In this document: piece after piece, positions 11,374 through 23,400 of the stretch
How the letters are laid out: each line of letters opens with the position of its first letter
How positions within the stretch are numbered: the stretch's first letter is position 1
NCBI GenBank assembly: GCA_905221605.1
Contig: CAJNDS010002752.1
Span: 135,001-199,000, forward strand
Source of the DNA: Symbiodinium natans
Taxonomy: Eukaryota; Sar; Dinophyceae; Suessiales; Symbiodiniaceae
DNA: 64,000 nt
Reading direction: 5' to 3'
Notes under the pieces: generated by a model
Database searches by the model: none
What the model saw: the letters and a program-made list of their open reading frames with translations, nothing else
What the model was told of the DNA's origin: nothing
Made by a program: the position numbers and the translations under genes

Positions 11374-11535
11374 TAGGGTTTAGGGTTTAGGGTTTAGGGG
11401 GGTTTAGGGTTTAGGGTTTAGGGTTTAGGGTTTAGGGTTTAGGGTTTAGGGTTTAGGGTTTAGGGTTTAGGGTTTAGGGTTTAGGGTTTAGGGTTTAGGG
11501 TTTAGGGTTAGGGTTTAGGGTTTAGGGTTTAGGGT
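11374..11535 (+). repeat. TTTAGGG array
   Basis: About 22 units, separated from the previous array by 170 bp of unassigned sequence. Confidence 0.95.
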
Positions 11536-11874
11536 GAGAAACCCCAAACCTGGAGGGCTTCTGCCCTAAACCCTAAATCCTAAACCTTGAACTCTGAACC
11601 CTAAACCACGCTTTCGTCGAGACAGGGACGGATTCTCAGGCGCATTTTGGGCAACTTCCCTCGGAGGTCGGCCGGCTGTCCGCAGCATTATGCAAAAGAG
11701 ACCCCGAAGATGGGCCTCCAGGGATATGGCTCAGGGTTCAGGGTTGAGGATTCAGGGTTCAGGGTTCAGGGTTCCGGGTTCAGGGTTTAGGGTTCAGGGT
11801 TCAGGGTTTAGGGTTTAGGGGTTACGGTTTAGGGTTTAGGGTTTAGGGCTTAGAGTTTGCTGCGACAGGGTGAG

Positions 11875-11950
11875 TAGTGAAGGGCGGGATGCAGAGAGGC
11901 CTCGAAAGCCTCGTCACACGCGCAAAGCAACTTTGGCCCGATTGTGGAGT
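11875..11950 (-). CDS. candidate exon, unknown protein
   Basis: Unique GC-rich island between arrays. After a CTTAG| acceptor it is open as STIGPKLLCACDEAFEASL and onward. The downstream boundary is uncertain. Confidence 0.35.
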
Positions 11951-12218
11951 CTAAGACTTTTTATCTCACCCCACGCCGTCTCACACAGCAAAACCTTTTC
12001 GGGCTTAGCCCCCTAAACCCTAAACCCTGAACCCTAGACCCCTTTATTTACTTCTAGGATGGCCCCAAAAGCCCCCCTAAAAATATATTCCTGAATATGA
12101 GCCTGTTAAACCCAACAAGGGAAGGTAACAAATGTCCCCGAGAATTGCATGCTTCCAAAGACTTCCTGCGTCCAGTTTCTTCACAAAGCCCTAAACCCTA
12201 AACCCTAAACCCTAAACC

Positions 12219-12630
12219 CTAAGGGTTGAGGGTTTAGGGTTTGGGGTTTAAGGTTTAAGGTTTAAGGTCGAGGGTTCAGGGTTCAGGGTTCAGGGTTTAG
12301 GGTTTAGGGTTTAGGGTTTAGGGTTTAGGGTTTAGGGTTTAGGGTTTAGGGTTCAGGGTTTAGGGTTCAGGGTTTAGGGTAATTCCCAACAAAGGTGCCG
12401 GGATTTCAAGGGGGGTCTCCGGTCCTGGGTTCTGATGACCTGGCGGTGGGAGGCGGCGTCGGCGCCGCCCCTCCCCCCCCCCAACACCGCAGCAGGCCTA
12501 AGCCGCTTAGCCTTGAGTTTAGGGTTTAGGGTTTAGGGTTTAGGGTTTAGGGTTTAGGGTTTAGGGTTCAGGGTTTAGGGTTTAGGGTTTAGGGTTTAGG
12601 GTTTAGGGTTTAGGGTTTAGGGTTAGTTGA
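12219..12630 (+). repeat. two TTTAGGG arrays
   Basis: Arrays at 12219-12380 and 12515-12625 around 130 bp of GC-rich unique sequence. 12640-13730 has degenerate repeats and two weakly open islands (12640-12735, 12970-13080) whose strand I could not settle. Confidence 0.85.
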
Positions 12631-13734
12631 AGGTGGTTGACAGGATCCGCCCTCAGCGGCGTCGGAGGAGACCAGATATGCCCCCACCCAGGGAGAGTTG
12701 GCGCTGTCCGGCAGCAAGGTGACCGTCCATCACCTCTAGGGTCTTAGGGTTTAGGGTTTAGGATTTAGGGTCTTAAGGTTTAGGGTTTAGGGTTTAGGGG
12801 TCTAAGGTTTAGAGCTTAGGCTTCAGGGCTAAAGCTTAGGGGCTTCAGGGGTTAAGGTTCAAGGTCTAGGGCTTCAAAGTTTCGAGTTTTAGGCTTCAGG
12901 GTTTGGGGTTTCGGCTTGGGTTTCATTGAAGGGGCAGGGTTGAGGGTAGAGGGCTAAAGGTTTAGGGCTCATTCTGCACCGCACTGGCCTAGACTACGCC
13001 CAGCTTGCTATCAGCCCCTTTGACCACTATAAGGCCTTCGAAGCCGTAAAGGGCCTGCGTGCCCAACATCACGAACCCCAAAGCCCAGCCCCAAAAGCCC
13101 CTGAACCCTAGACCCTAAACCCTCAACACTCACCCCTAAATCCTGAACCCTAAACCCTAAACCCTAAATCCTGAACCCTACACCCCTCCAACCCAGAAAT
13201 CACCCCTTTGCAAGCACCAACCTTCGGCCCGAAGCCTACGCCTGCGATTTAGGGGTTGTGGAGTGTAGGGTTTAGGGTTACCCTAAACCCTAAGCCCTAA
13301 ACCCTAAACCCTAAACCCAGATAGGGCTTTAGGGGTCGCAGGATCTTTTAGAACAAGTGTTGAGCTGATGGTCCTGGATGGGGTCTGGGGGATTTCGCTG
13401 AAATTTAGGCTTTGAGGGTTGTGTTGAGGGTGTTGGGGTTGCTGAAGGATTTAGGATTTTGGGGTTCTTAGGGTGTTGGAGGCTTATGGCTTCAGGGTTC
13501 CTGGCGTTTGGGGCCTAGAAAACGAGGCCAACAGCAGTCTCATCCCCAATTGTTGTGCGGCTCTCTCATGCTGTGCTCAGGAAAGAGGGGGTTGAATAAA
13601 CCGTAAACCCTAAACCCTAAACACTGCGTTTATTCTCCGAATGTCCTTGAATTGCGTCTTCTAAGGGAGCCGTGCTGGCAGGGTTCAGGGTTCAAGTGCC
13701 GCATGGGCCCAAAGACTCCTGTTCAGGGTTTTGG

Positions 13735-13832
13735 GGTTTAGGGTTTAGGGTTTAGGGTTTAGGGTTTAGGGTTTAGGGTTTAGGGTTTAGGGTTTAGGGT
13801 TTAGGGTTTAGGGTTTAGGGTTTAGGGTTTAG
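13735..13832 (+). repeat. pure TTTAGGG array
   Basis: Fourteen units immediately upstream of the 13850-13890 exon on the low-coordinate side. Confidence 0.95.
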
Positions 13833-13849
13833 GGCTGGGAGAACCTGAC

Positions 13850-13890
13850 CTTGAACATCTCATGAACGAGTAAGTTGTTCTGGGCGCTCA
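13850..13890 (-). CDS. candidate exon, unknown protein
   Basis: Acceptor TGAAG| and a good GTCAGG donor flank SAQNNLLVHEMFK. It is a helix-like sequence of unknown function. Confidence 0.4.
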
Positions 13891-14110
13891 CTTCATGGAC
13901 AGGCCTTCACCCGTGAGGGTGAACGCCCATGTGCGTCAAGGTCCCCCAAGCCCTGAACCCTAAACCCGAAACCGCGCGCCTAAGCCCATTAAACTTTCCT
14001 AACTGTGTTGGCGAACCCGAGACCCTAAACCCTGAACCCTAAACCCTAAACCCTAAACCCTAAACCCTAAACCCTAAACCCTGAACCTTAGGGTCGGGGG
14101 CCTCCAGCAC

Positions 14111-14167
14111 CCGGGTCATGTTGTCCTCAAAGGTTTGCAGGGACCTCAGGGGTCGGTCAATCGAATC
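14111..14167 (-). CDS. candidate exon, helical segment
   Basis: Nineteen codons, DSIDRPLRSLQTFEDNMTR, between a TTGAG| acceptor and a GTGCTG donor, phase 0. Heptad-like hydrophobics suggest an amphipathic helix. Confidence 0.5.
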
Positions 14168-14834
14168 CTCAACCGCTTTTGGGGTTTAGCGCGTAGGGTT
14201 TAGGGTTTAGGGTTTAGGGTTCAGGGTTCAGGGTTCAGGGTTTAGGGTTTAGGGTTTAGGGTTTAAGGTTTAGGGTTTAGGGTTTAGGGTTTAGGGTTTA
14301 GGGTTTAGGGTTTAGGGTTTAGGGTTTAGGGTGTAGCATTGGTCAGCTGAACGCAAAAGTGTGAAGACATGCCCACCCCGAGGCCACCCAAACAATACTC
14401 ATCACGAAACCAAACCGGAGCCAGCCGAAGCCAAGCCAGCCATTCAAATTTCACATATCGAACATGTTCAGAGCACACTAAGATAGAACACTGCGAATGC
14501 TTGGGATATTTGCGAGTCGTGAACTCTTGCCGAACTTGAGGCGAGCTGTTGGCGATTTCTTGGGGGGTCATTTGGGGACAGTGGCTGATTGGGACACTAG
14601 GAAATCGGAGGTCATCTGGGGCCAGAAGGCAGCATGTCGAGCCTGGGACATATGCGACTTTGAAGGGGTGCCAAGCATGTCCCTTGACGGCAAAGGAGCC
14701 CCCCCCTCAGGTTTTGCGCAGGGGACGGTCTGGGCCGAAGGGCCCTCTCACAGAAATTCCAGGGCGTGAAAAGTCCTGGAAGGGTTTCAGGCCCCCCTGC
14801 TTACTGGGAAGAGGCTCAGGAACTGTCCGAGGCA

Positions 14835-15260
14835 GCCCAAAAAGGCCAAAAAAGGTTCAGAACTGTCCGGGAGGAGTCCAAAAAGGTTCAGAAACTGTCC
14901 GGAAAGCGCCCAGAAATGCCCAGAAACTGTCCGGGAGGACCCCAACAAGGCTCAGAAACTGTCCAAAAGGAGCTGTCGAAGAAAATGTCCAGGAGAACCC
15001 AAAAAGGCTCAGAAACTATCCGGGAAGAGCTCCGAAACTGTCCGGAAGCAGCCCGGAAACTAAAAGGCTCAGAAACTGTCTCAGAAACTGTCCGGGAGGA
15101 GCACAACAAGACTGTCCCGGGATGAGCCCAAGAAAGGCTCAGACACTGTCCGGAAAGAGCTCAAAAAGGCGCAGAAACTGTCCGGGAGGAGCCTTTTAGT
15201 TTCTGTCCGGGAGGAGCCCGGCAAGGCACGGAAGGGGCCCAAAAGGCTCAGAAACTGTCC
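14835..15260 (+). repeat. 32-bp minisatellite
   Basis: About a dozen copies of GGCTCAGAAACTGTCCGGGA followed by GGAGCCCAAAAA, unit 31-33 bp with length changes. The unit is not a multiple of three, so the 216-codon frame across it is probably chance. Confidence 0.85.
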
Positions 15261-15309
15261 GGGAGGGGCTGCCTGGAAAGGCGGGAAGGAGCTGTCGGCG
15301 GTTTGGGGA

Positions 15310-15480
15310 CATTTGTCCCAAGGGGCCTCCAGGGGCCTCCAAGGGGCTTCCAGGGGCCTCCACGGCCTTCAGAGGCCTCTACAGAAAGTTTCAGAGGCTT
15401 CCAGGCTTGCAGGGGCAGGAGCCTTGCAGGGTCCAGGCGCCTGCAGGGGCCTCCAGGGCCTCCAGAGGCAGGGGCGTCCA
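15310..15480 (+). repeat. GGGGCCTCCA short repeat
   Basis: Imperfect 10-12 bp units of GGGGCCTCCA/GGCTTCCA next to the 32-bp minisatellite. Confidence 0.75.
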
Positions 15481-16073
15481 CGAACCAGTTTTAAAGGGGA
15501 AGGAGCCCCCCCCTGGGTTTAGGGTAAAAAGTATATAGCTGAGACGAGCTAGGCGACTCCAGCCAGGCGACTCTCCTCAGGGGTGTGCCTGGCAGGCTCT
15601 GCAGCCTAGCAGAGCCTGCCGCAGTCTCGCTGAGCGCTCGACTGCGCCCGCCTACCCCAACAGAGGTGAGAGGGGTGGCGGGCGGGTTTAGGGTTTACGG
15701 CTTAGGGCTTAGGGCTTAGGGTTTAGGGCTTAGGTTTTAGGGCTCAGGGTCAGGACCTCCTACTTCCCCCTCCCCCCCCGTGCCCCCTCCCCACACTGCC
15801 GGTTTATGGGAGGGCAGGGAGGAACCCTAAGCACCCTAAACACCCTAAACCTAAACCCCTAAACATACTAAACATCCTAAACACCGTAAACATCCCAAAC
15901 CAAAGAACCTTAAAGCATCCTAAACCCCCCCCCCCCCGCCCCCCAACCCTAAACATCCTAGACCCTAAACCCCAAATTATCTACACCCTGAACCCGAAAC
16001 CCTAAACCCTGAACCCTGAACCCTAAACCCTAAACCCTAAACCCTAAACTCTAAACCCTGAACCCCAATAAAC

Positions 16074-16155
16074 GCGGCCCAGCCCACATGTTGTGGAACT
16101 CCGGCTTGACGCCATCCAGGGGATCGATCGGCGGAAAGGCCGTCATGATCATGGC
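16074..16155 (-). CDS. exon, unknown protein
   Basis: Reads AMIMTAFPPIDPLDGVKPEF then HNMWAGPR between a TGGAG| acceptor and a GTTTAT donor. The composition is convincing for protein, but no family is recognised. It lies 1.2 kb past the stop at 17345, so it probably belongs to the next gene. Confidence 0.55.
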
Positions 16156-17344
16156 CTCCAGGGGGGCTTTTGCAGGGGGGCTGTAGGGTTTAGGGTTTAG
16201 GGGTTTAGGGTTTAGGGTTTAGCGGTTAGGGTTTAGGGTTTAGGGTTTAGGGGATGAAGGTTTAAGGGTTTGGGGTTTAGGGTTTAGGGGTTTAGGGTTG
16301 CCGTAAGGGCCGTTTAGGGTCAGGATCATTCCCTAAACCCTCAACTCATGAGTTTCCCTACTATCCCCCTCTATACTCCCCCCGCTCCCCCCTCAAATAA
16401 CCTTAATGAAGTCTAATCATCCCTGCATAGCCTTAACTAAGGGTGGAACGCATACCTACTTCCTTATTACGGTGCTGTTCGGCGCACACGTTCTGCGGTT
16501 TAGGGTTTAGGGCAAAGGGCTTAGGGCTTAGGGCTTAGGGCTTAGGGCTTAGGGCTTAGGGCTTAGGGCTTAGGGCTTAGGGCTTAGGGCTTAGGGCGGG
16601 GGGTGTGGGTTTAGGGCTTAGGGTTGAAGATCTAGATTTTAAGGTGTCGGCTTTAGGGGCTAAACCACTAGCAAACGCCGGGACCACCAGTACCATTCCT
16701 TGGCAGCATGGCTGAGGAGGCAAGCGAAAAGAGTGGAGCTGCACAAATTAACCACACACACACACACACAAACACAAACAACACACACACTCGAAGTTGA
16801 CCTGCGCCCCTACTCCAAGGAAAAACACCCAAATGAAGGGCCGGCTTTATGGGCCGTGTTGTCACATGGCCAAGACCGGATCCCCAATAGGAAGTTAGGT
16901 TTGTCAGGGGCTCCAGGCTCGAGCTAGGGTTTCTGTGATTAGACCGAACCCCGAATCCTCGAGTACCCAAGACCTAAACTCTTTCGCTTGAGGGCCAACC
17001 CTAAACCCTAAACCCTAAACCCCAAACCCCAAACCCCAAACCCCAAACCCCAAACCCTAAACCCTAAACCCTAAACCCTAAACCCTAACCCCAAAACCCA
17101 TTACAAATTCGCTGTTGTGAGACCGTCAGCTGCCCTCTGCGGGCTGTGACAATGGGCGGGCATCGTTTGGAGCAACAGTCACGACATAAACTACAAGTAA
17201 GCCCTTTGCCCTAGGTCTAGAATTACAGTCCCCCTTTCCACACAACTTCTAGCATGTGCTGCCAGACAAAAAAGGCCGCTAGGATAACTAAACCCTCAAC
17301 CCTGAACCCTCAACCCTCAACCCTAAACCCTAATTCCTAAACTT

Positions 17345-17425
17345 CTAGGCCTTGTAGATCGACGATTGCGTTTCCCAGCTGATGTAGCCCGCATCGTCCA
17401 GGTAATCGGCAAGCCAGGCGCCCAT
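17345..17425 (-). CDS. terminal exon with stop
   Basis: Acceptor ACCAG|, then MGAWLADYLDDAGYISWETQ and a TAG at 17345-17347. It gives a plausible C-terminus, followed by non-coding DNA. Confidence 0.65.
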   Translation of the reverse strand: MGAWLADYLDDAGYISWETQSSIYKA

Positions 17426-20400
17426 CTGGTAGGGGCTTTGGGGCTTGGGGGGCTTGGGGGCTTGGGGGCTTGGGGTTTAGGGGTTTAGGGGTTTAGGGGT
17501 TTAGGGGTTTAGGGGTTTAGGGGTTTAGGCCTCTAGGGGTCTAGGGGTCTAGAAATCTAGGGGTCTAGGGGTCTAGGGGTCTAGGGGTCCACGGGTCTAG
17601 GGGTGTAGGGGTCTAGAGTTTGTTTAGGTCGAGTAAACATCATGATAGATTCGAGTGTGCATCCTGGGGGGGGTGGGTACCAGTGGACTTACTTGTCCAG
17701 TGTGCGCCCTGGGTTGCGCACTGGACGCTTAACATGTTCACTGGACCCCACGCGTGTCCAGTAAACGCCGTGTTAAGACTCCAGCGTGTGCTTTCTGTTT
17801 TTGTCCCTTCAAACGTGTTCATATGTGTGCTTTTTTAAATGTTATGTCTTCCTATGTTGTTTTTTCCGAACTGCTTCTATACTGAACTTGGAACCCTAGC
17901 GAAAATCAATGTGTCTTAGGCATTAAAGGACCTCAAAATTCAAAACTATTTCCGAGTCTCCCTAAGGCTTAGGGTTTCCTGCTCACGCCTTAGGGTTTTC
18001 TTTTTGTGCTTCTCTGTTTAGGAATAAAGTTTAGGAAAGGATTGTTTCGTCCCCAACTACAGGGCTCTTTTGGCTTTTCTGTTTTGGAATGTCTGTTTAG
18101 GAAAGGGCTGTTTGTCAGCAACTACAGTTTGTCGTTCTCACTGCTTAGTGTTTTCCTTGGGGTTTTCTGTTCAGAACGTTATGCCTTCCTACGTTGCTTT
18201 TTCTAACTCCTGAGGGCTTCCTCTTGGGTTTTTGAGGCTGTGCCTTTAAAGGCTTCCAACCTTGTCCACCAGGGCGGGGCCCTGTGCATGTTGCGGCAGC
18301 TGGAAAATGCACGCCGGGCTTCCCTTACCTGTCACGCTGCGTGACGCCAGGAAGGAGCCCTTTGCATTTTGTGGCGGGTAGAAAAATGCATGGCGGGCTG
18401 TCCCGCAGCGTGAGATCGGGGAAAAATCCTGTGCAAGACCTGTCCATTCCAACATGAAGCTGTGCGTTTTTTGAGGGGCTTAGGGTTTAGTGGTTAGGGT
18501 CTAGGATTTAGCAAATAGGGTTCACTGTTTAGGTTACGGGCTTAGGGTGTAGCAAGTGCGGTTTAGGCCTTCGGTTAAATCTCGAGTTTTATCACAGGCA
18601 AAGAATGGAATGACAACTTCCTAAAGCCCTCCTAAACCCTGTAATCCCTAAACACCAAGGCCGACAAACAGACCCAAAGGTGCCGCTTACGAATGCCGGA
18701 GTTTACGGTTCCCTAAACCGTAAACCCTAGACCCTAAACCCTAAACCCTAACCCTAAACCCTAAACCCGCCCACCACCCCACTCTTGTCTGTTGGGGTCG
18801 AGCGCTCAATGAGACCCTGCGAGCGACCGATCACATGGGCCCCTGGCCCTGGTTGTGGCCCTGGCCACTGCCCTGGCCGTGACCTGACCCTCACCCCAAG
18901 CTGTCCACGCACGTGTGGAGGTCCCCAAAAGGGCGTGAGTGCTGACCCATGTGGTGCTTTGTAAAAAAAGAAGGCTTTACCTGCACACTACTGCGCGCCT
19001 AAACCCTAAACCCTAAACCTGAACCCCGCCTACGAACCCCCCCACCTCCTTCTGCGCCCTTTCACGATCCACCTGGCCAGTGGTCGCTATGAACGTGGCC
19101 ATCTCTTTCTGCTCCTGCCATCAGACTTTGGGGTTTAGGGCTTAGGGCTTGGGGTTTAGGGCTAGGGTTTAGGGTTTGGGGTTGGGGTTTGGGGTTTAGG
19201 TTTTAGGTTTTAGGTTTTAGGTTTGAGGGTTTAGGGTTTAGGGTTTAGGATGTTAGGATTTAGAGTTTAGGGTTTAGGGTTTAGGGTTTAGGGTTTAGGG
19301 TTTCGGGCTTTTGGGGCTTCAAGTGGGGTTTAGGGGAGCTCGCAGAGGCTCCAAACCCACCGCTGTGAACCCAAAGCCCAGAGAGCAGCTTGCACCTTCT
19401 TTGCGGCTTACTTAGTACGAAGGGCCTCTGACATGCGAGTCTTCGAGCAGACGCGCGATCTGTAGAGGAGCGCATGCTCATTTAGGGTTTAGGGTTTTAG
19501 GGTTTAGGGTTCAGGGTTCAGGGCTTAGGGTTTAGGGTTCCCTTGGCCGCAGATTGCTGTTGAACTCGCTCCCCTCACCCCTAAACCAAAAACCCTAAAC
19601 CCTAAACCCTAAACCCTAAACCCTAAACCTGTTGTTCGAGACCTTCTCTCTTTTCTTCGCAAAGTCGCGGCTTCTGCGGCATTTGCAGCACCAGCACCGA
19701 CACCGGCACCGGCACCAGCACCAACACCAGCACCACCCCCACCCCCAGCACCACTACCACCGACGACCCACCGATCTACCCACCGACCCACCGACCGACG
19801 ACCCACCGACCGACCGACCAACCCACCCCACCCACCCACCCACCCGCTGACCAACTCACCCACCCACCGACCCAACCAACCAACAAACAGACAACAACAC
19901 AACCATGCTCAGCTGAACTCAGCCTCTTTGGAGATCCGCAGTCCGACTTGTGAAAGCCGGACACTGGCTGGGTGCGCCCCGGCTTGCGGACCTACTTCAA
20001 GGCGCACTCAGTGTCTTTAGGCACTGTAAGCTTTGGGCGTCGTCTCTGCGCACGTGCAAGAGGTTCGGCAAAGTGACGGCCTGCGACGAGAGAAGGCAGT
20101 GAAACATCACCAGAATCACTGGGCCTCTGGTATCCGAGGCCTCCCCTGTGGCAGAGTTGGTGATAGGCAGAGGCGTGCAGGGCTTATGCCTTGCATCTGA
20201 AACTGCTTCTTGCTTTCGGTGTAAGCGAAATAGGGGCCCTGCGGAGTGAAGTACCAAGCCATGGCGTCGATCGTCTTTCCGCCTTGGTGCCGAGCATTCG
20301 ACGTCTTAGGCTTCGACTTTGACCCTGTCAGCCTTGCATCCGTTAGGTATGGACTGCTTGGATCGAGGACTTTTTACGCGCGCACGGCTGTTAAAAATCC

Positions 20401-23400
20401 TGAGCCGAGCGCAGGCTCTTGAAAGTTCCCGTGCCTGCAGCGCCGATCCAGCCTAGAGCTCTACGACTCTACGAGTTGCATGATCCATTGCATGATCATG
20501 AATCACCACTGCTGCTTGAGGACGGGGGACTCGACCCGCTTTCTCCGGTAGGGGGATCGCTGGCTGCGTCAGCCTCAGGAGGCGCCGGATCCGCTAGCGC
20601 CGTCGTCTGCGGCCCGCCACCTTATGTGTTTAATTTGAGCTCGAGTGCGACACTGCGGTTGAATTATAAGAAGGGTTCCTAGGGTTATTGGAGCACAGGG
20701 ACCGCCGCCAAGCATGCCATCGCCCTCATGCAGGTACTGCAGCGGGCCGATCGGACCCGGCTCGGTCACAGGGCCTGGGACCAATCAGGGTCGAGGATAT
20801 CGAGGAGATTTAAAGGTGTTGCAGGATCTCGAGCATGACATATATTTTCCAGGCCAAGGCACCACCAACATCTGGCATCACGCCTGGCTCACTGACGCGC
20901 AAAACGAAGAAGGGTCAAAAGCCAAAAGCTCTTGCACTTTCAACTCGGAGCAATGAAAACGAGCAGCGGGGCTGGCACTTGCAGTATCTCACGTGCAAGC
21001 GCCAGTGGCTTCAGTGCTTCCTCAAACTTCCCGTGCGCTGACGTGCATGCGGGGCCGCAATCCTCGAATGTAGCCGCTAAAGTTAAAGTGGAGGGACGTG
21101 GGATTGAAATGGGACGATGTAACACCCATTTTCTTAAGTACATGATGCGTCATGTGTCTGATGATGTAACCCTGTTTGGGCAGAAAGGTGGAGGCACGTC
21201 CGAGCAGTCAAGAGTAAGCAAAAAAAAGCCTCGTTTGAGCCTCTCACAATTGCGAAATGATAGGTCGAAGACAAAATTTGCAAAAGACTCGTGAAGTTCG
21301 AAGCTGCTTGGTGCATCTGATGGGGGAGGCAGGTGGGGGGGGGGGGGGGGGTCGGGGGGCCGCAAAGGGCGGGGGTGGTGGTGTGGGGCGGGGGACCCCC
21401 AACTGGCTAGATCGAACGTAGCACGTTTTTCACACAGCCAGCTCGATCTGCCGAGGATAACTGGCTGGCTCTTAGTGCATACTTGTTGGTGATGACGGAC
21501 CTAACAGAGGGTCTAGGGTTGAGGGTTTAGGGTTAAGGTCTGCTACACGTTCTACCTTTGAAAGATCACTTAATTTTTCAGACCCGGTCTCCTAAACCTT
21601 TTCTTCTCACACTTACACCCGGTTTTGGATGTGATGACACCGCCGCGAAGCCAAAACTCGCAAAGCAGAGCTTACCACGCAAGGAAGACGTAAAATCTTT
21701 CGTTTGCTCAACACCATCAATTTTGTGGGCGGAGGTTGACCGCAGCGGCTCTAAGCACTTGCACACAGTTTTGTCACGAGGGTTTCGGAACGTTCGCGCA
21801 GCTGTCGGAACCCTGAATTATCGCCCCTCCCGACGACCCAAACCCCGACTCTACAATGGGATTCTGCCAAGATATGCAAAATAGGTGTGGAGGCTGAGGG
21901 TTTTGGGGTTTTAGGGTTCAGGGGTTGAAGGATAAGCATTTTCTTGTCAGGACTTTCAGGGAACTTGAGCGAAAATGCTGGTATGGTGAAGAGCGCTGCT
22001 TTTTGCCCTGGAACTCCGGTGACCACGTCCGCCTTCAAACCTCCCTAACCCTAAACCCTAAACCCTCAACCCTAAACCCTAAACCCTAAACCCTAAACCC
22101 TAAAACGCCCCAACTCGAGGGTTCTCACATGGTTTGGGGGATTTGGGATTGCTGGGCTTAGGGTTTGGGGCTTTTGGAGTTTAGGGGTAACCCTAAACCC
22201 TAGCCCTAAACCCTAAACCCGAAACCCGCAACCCGAAACCTTAAACGTTCGGGTGGCTTAGGGTTGGTCTCCCCTTATCGGGTTCTTAAGGGGGGGAGTT
22301 CATGGGGGGATGGGTACCTAGAGAACCTTCGGGAAGCTGAGGAAGCCTTAGGGAGTAGTGGGTGCTAGGCAACCTTGGGGTACATACTAAACCCTAAACC
22401 CTAAACCCTAAACCTAAACCCTAAAACCTAAACCCTAAACTCCCTTGAACCCGCCGCCCTGAAGAACCCTGTAAGTCTCCTTGGCGAGCAACTCCCGGTT
22501 CGAGAGCATGCGCACACACTCCCTCGAGTAGTACTCGAAATCCTTGACGGCCCGTGCCTGGGGTGTAGGGTTTAGGGTTTAGGGTTTAGGGTTTAGGGTT
22601 TGGGGTTTAGGGTTTATTTAGGGTTTAGGGTTTAGGGCTTAAGGTTTAGGGCATAGGGTTTAGGGTTTAGGGCTTAGGGTTTAGGGTGTAGGGTTTAGGG
22701 TTTAGGGTTTAGGGTTTAGGGTTTAGGGTTTAGGGTTTAGGGTTTAGGGTTTAGGGTTTAGGGTTTAGGGTTTAGGGTTTAGGGTTTAGGGTTTAGGGTT
22801 TAGGGTTTAGGGTTTAGGGGCTAGGGTTTAGGGTTTAGGGTTTAGGGTTTAGGGTTTAGGGTTTAGGGTTTAGGGTTTAGGGTTTAGGGTTTAGGGTTTA
22901 GGGGTTGGGGTGTCGGGTTTAGGGCTTCGGGTTTAGGGTTCAGGGTCTAGGGGTTTAAGGGTTAAAGGGTTCAGGGGTTGAAGGGTTGAGGGGTTGAAGG
23001 GTTTAAGGGTTTAAGGGTTCAGGGGTTGAAGGGTCTAAGCGCTTAAGGGCTTAGAGGTTGGGACTTCAGCGGGCGGGCGGTTCCACTCATGGCTAGGGAT
23101 TTCGAGTTTAGGGCCTAGGGTTTAGTGTTTAGAGTTTAGGGTTCAGTTAGGGTTTTGTGATTCAGAGTTTAGAGTCTGGGTTTTGTCCGGGTTTAGAGTT
23201 TGGAGTTTCGGGTCAGGGTTGAACCATGAACCCAACCAAAAAGCCAAAATTGAAAGCGTCCTGAACCCTCCTCAACCCGAAGCCCTAAACCCCTAAGCCC
23301 TAAGCTCAAATCCAGCAGAAAGCCTAGACCCTTAATCCACCGAACCCCGAAACCCCAAATCCTTCAACCCTGAATCCACCGAACCCAAGAAATGCTTTCA

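Noticed and set aside
14549-15199. 216-codon plus-strand frame
   Set aside because: It crosses a 31-33 bp minisatellite whose unit is not a multiple of three; no periodic peptide results and no splice signals support it.
22563-22910. CRISPR array
   Set aside because: Regular short repeats here are 7-bp heptamers with no spacers, in a eukaryotic genome.
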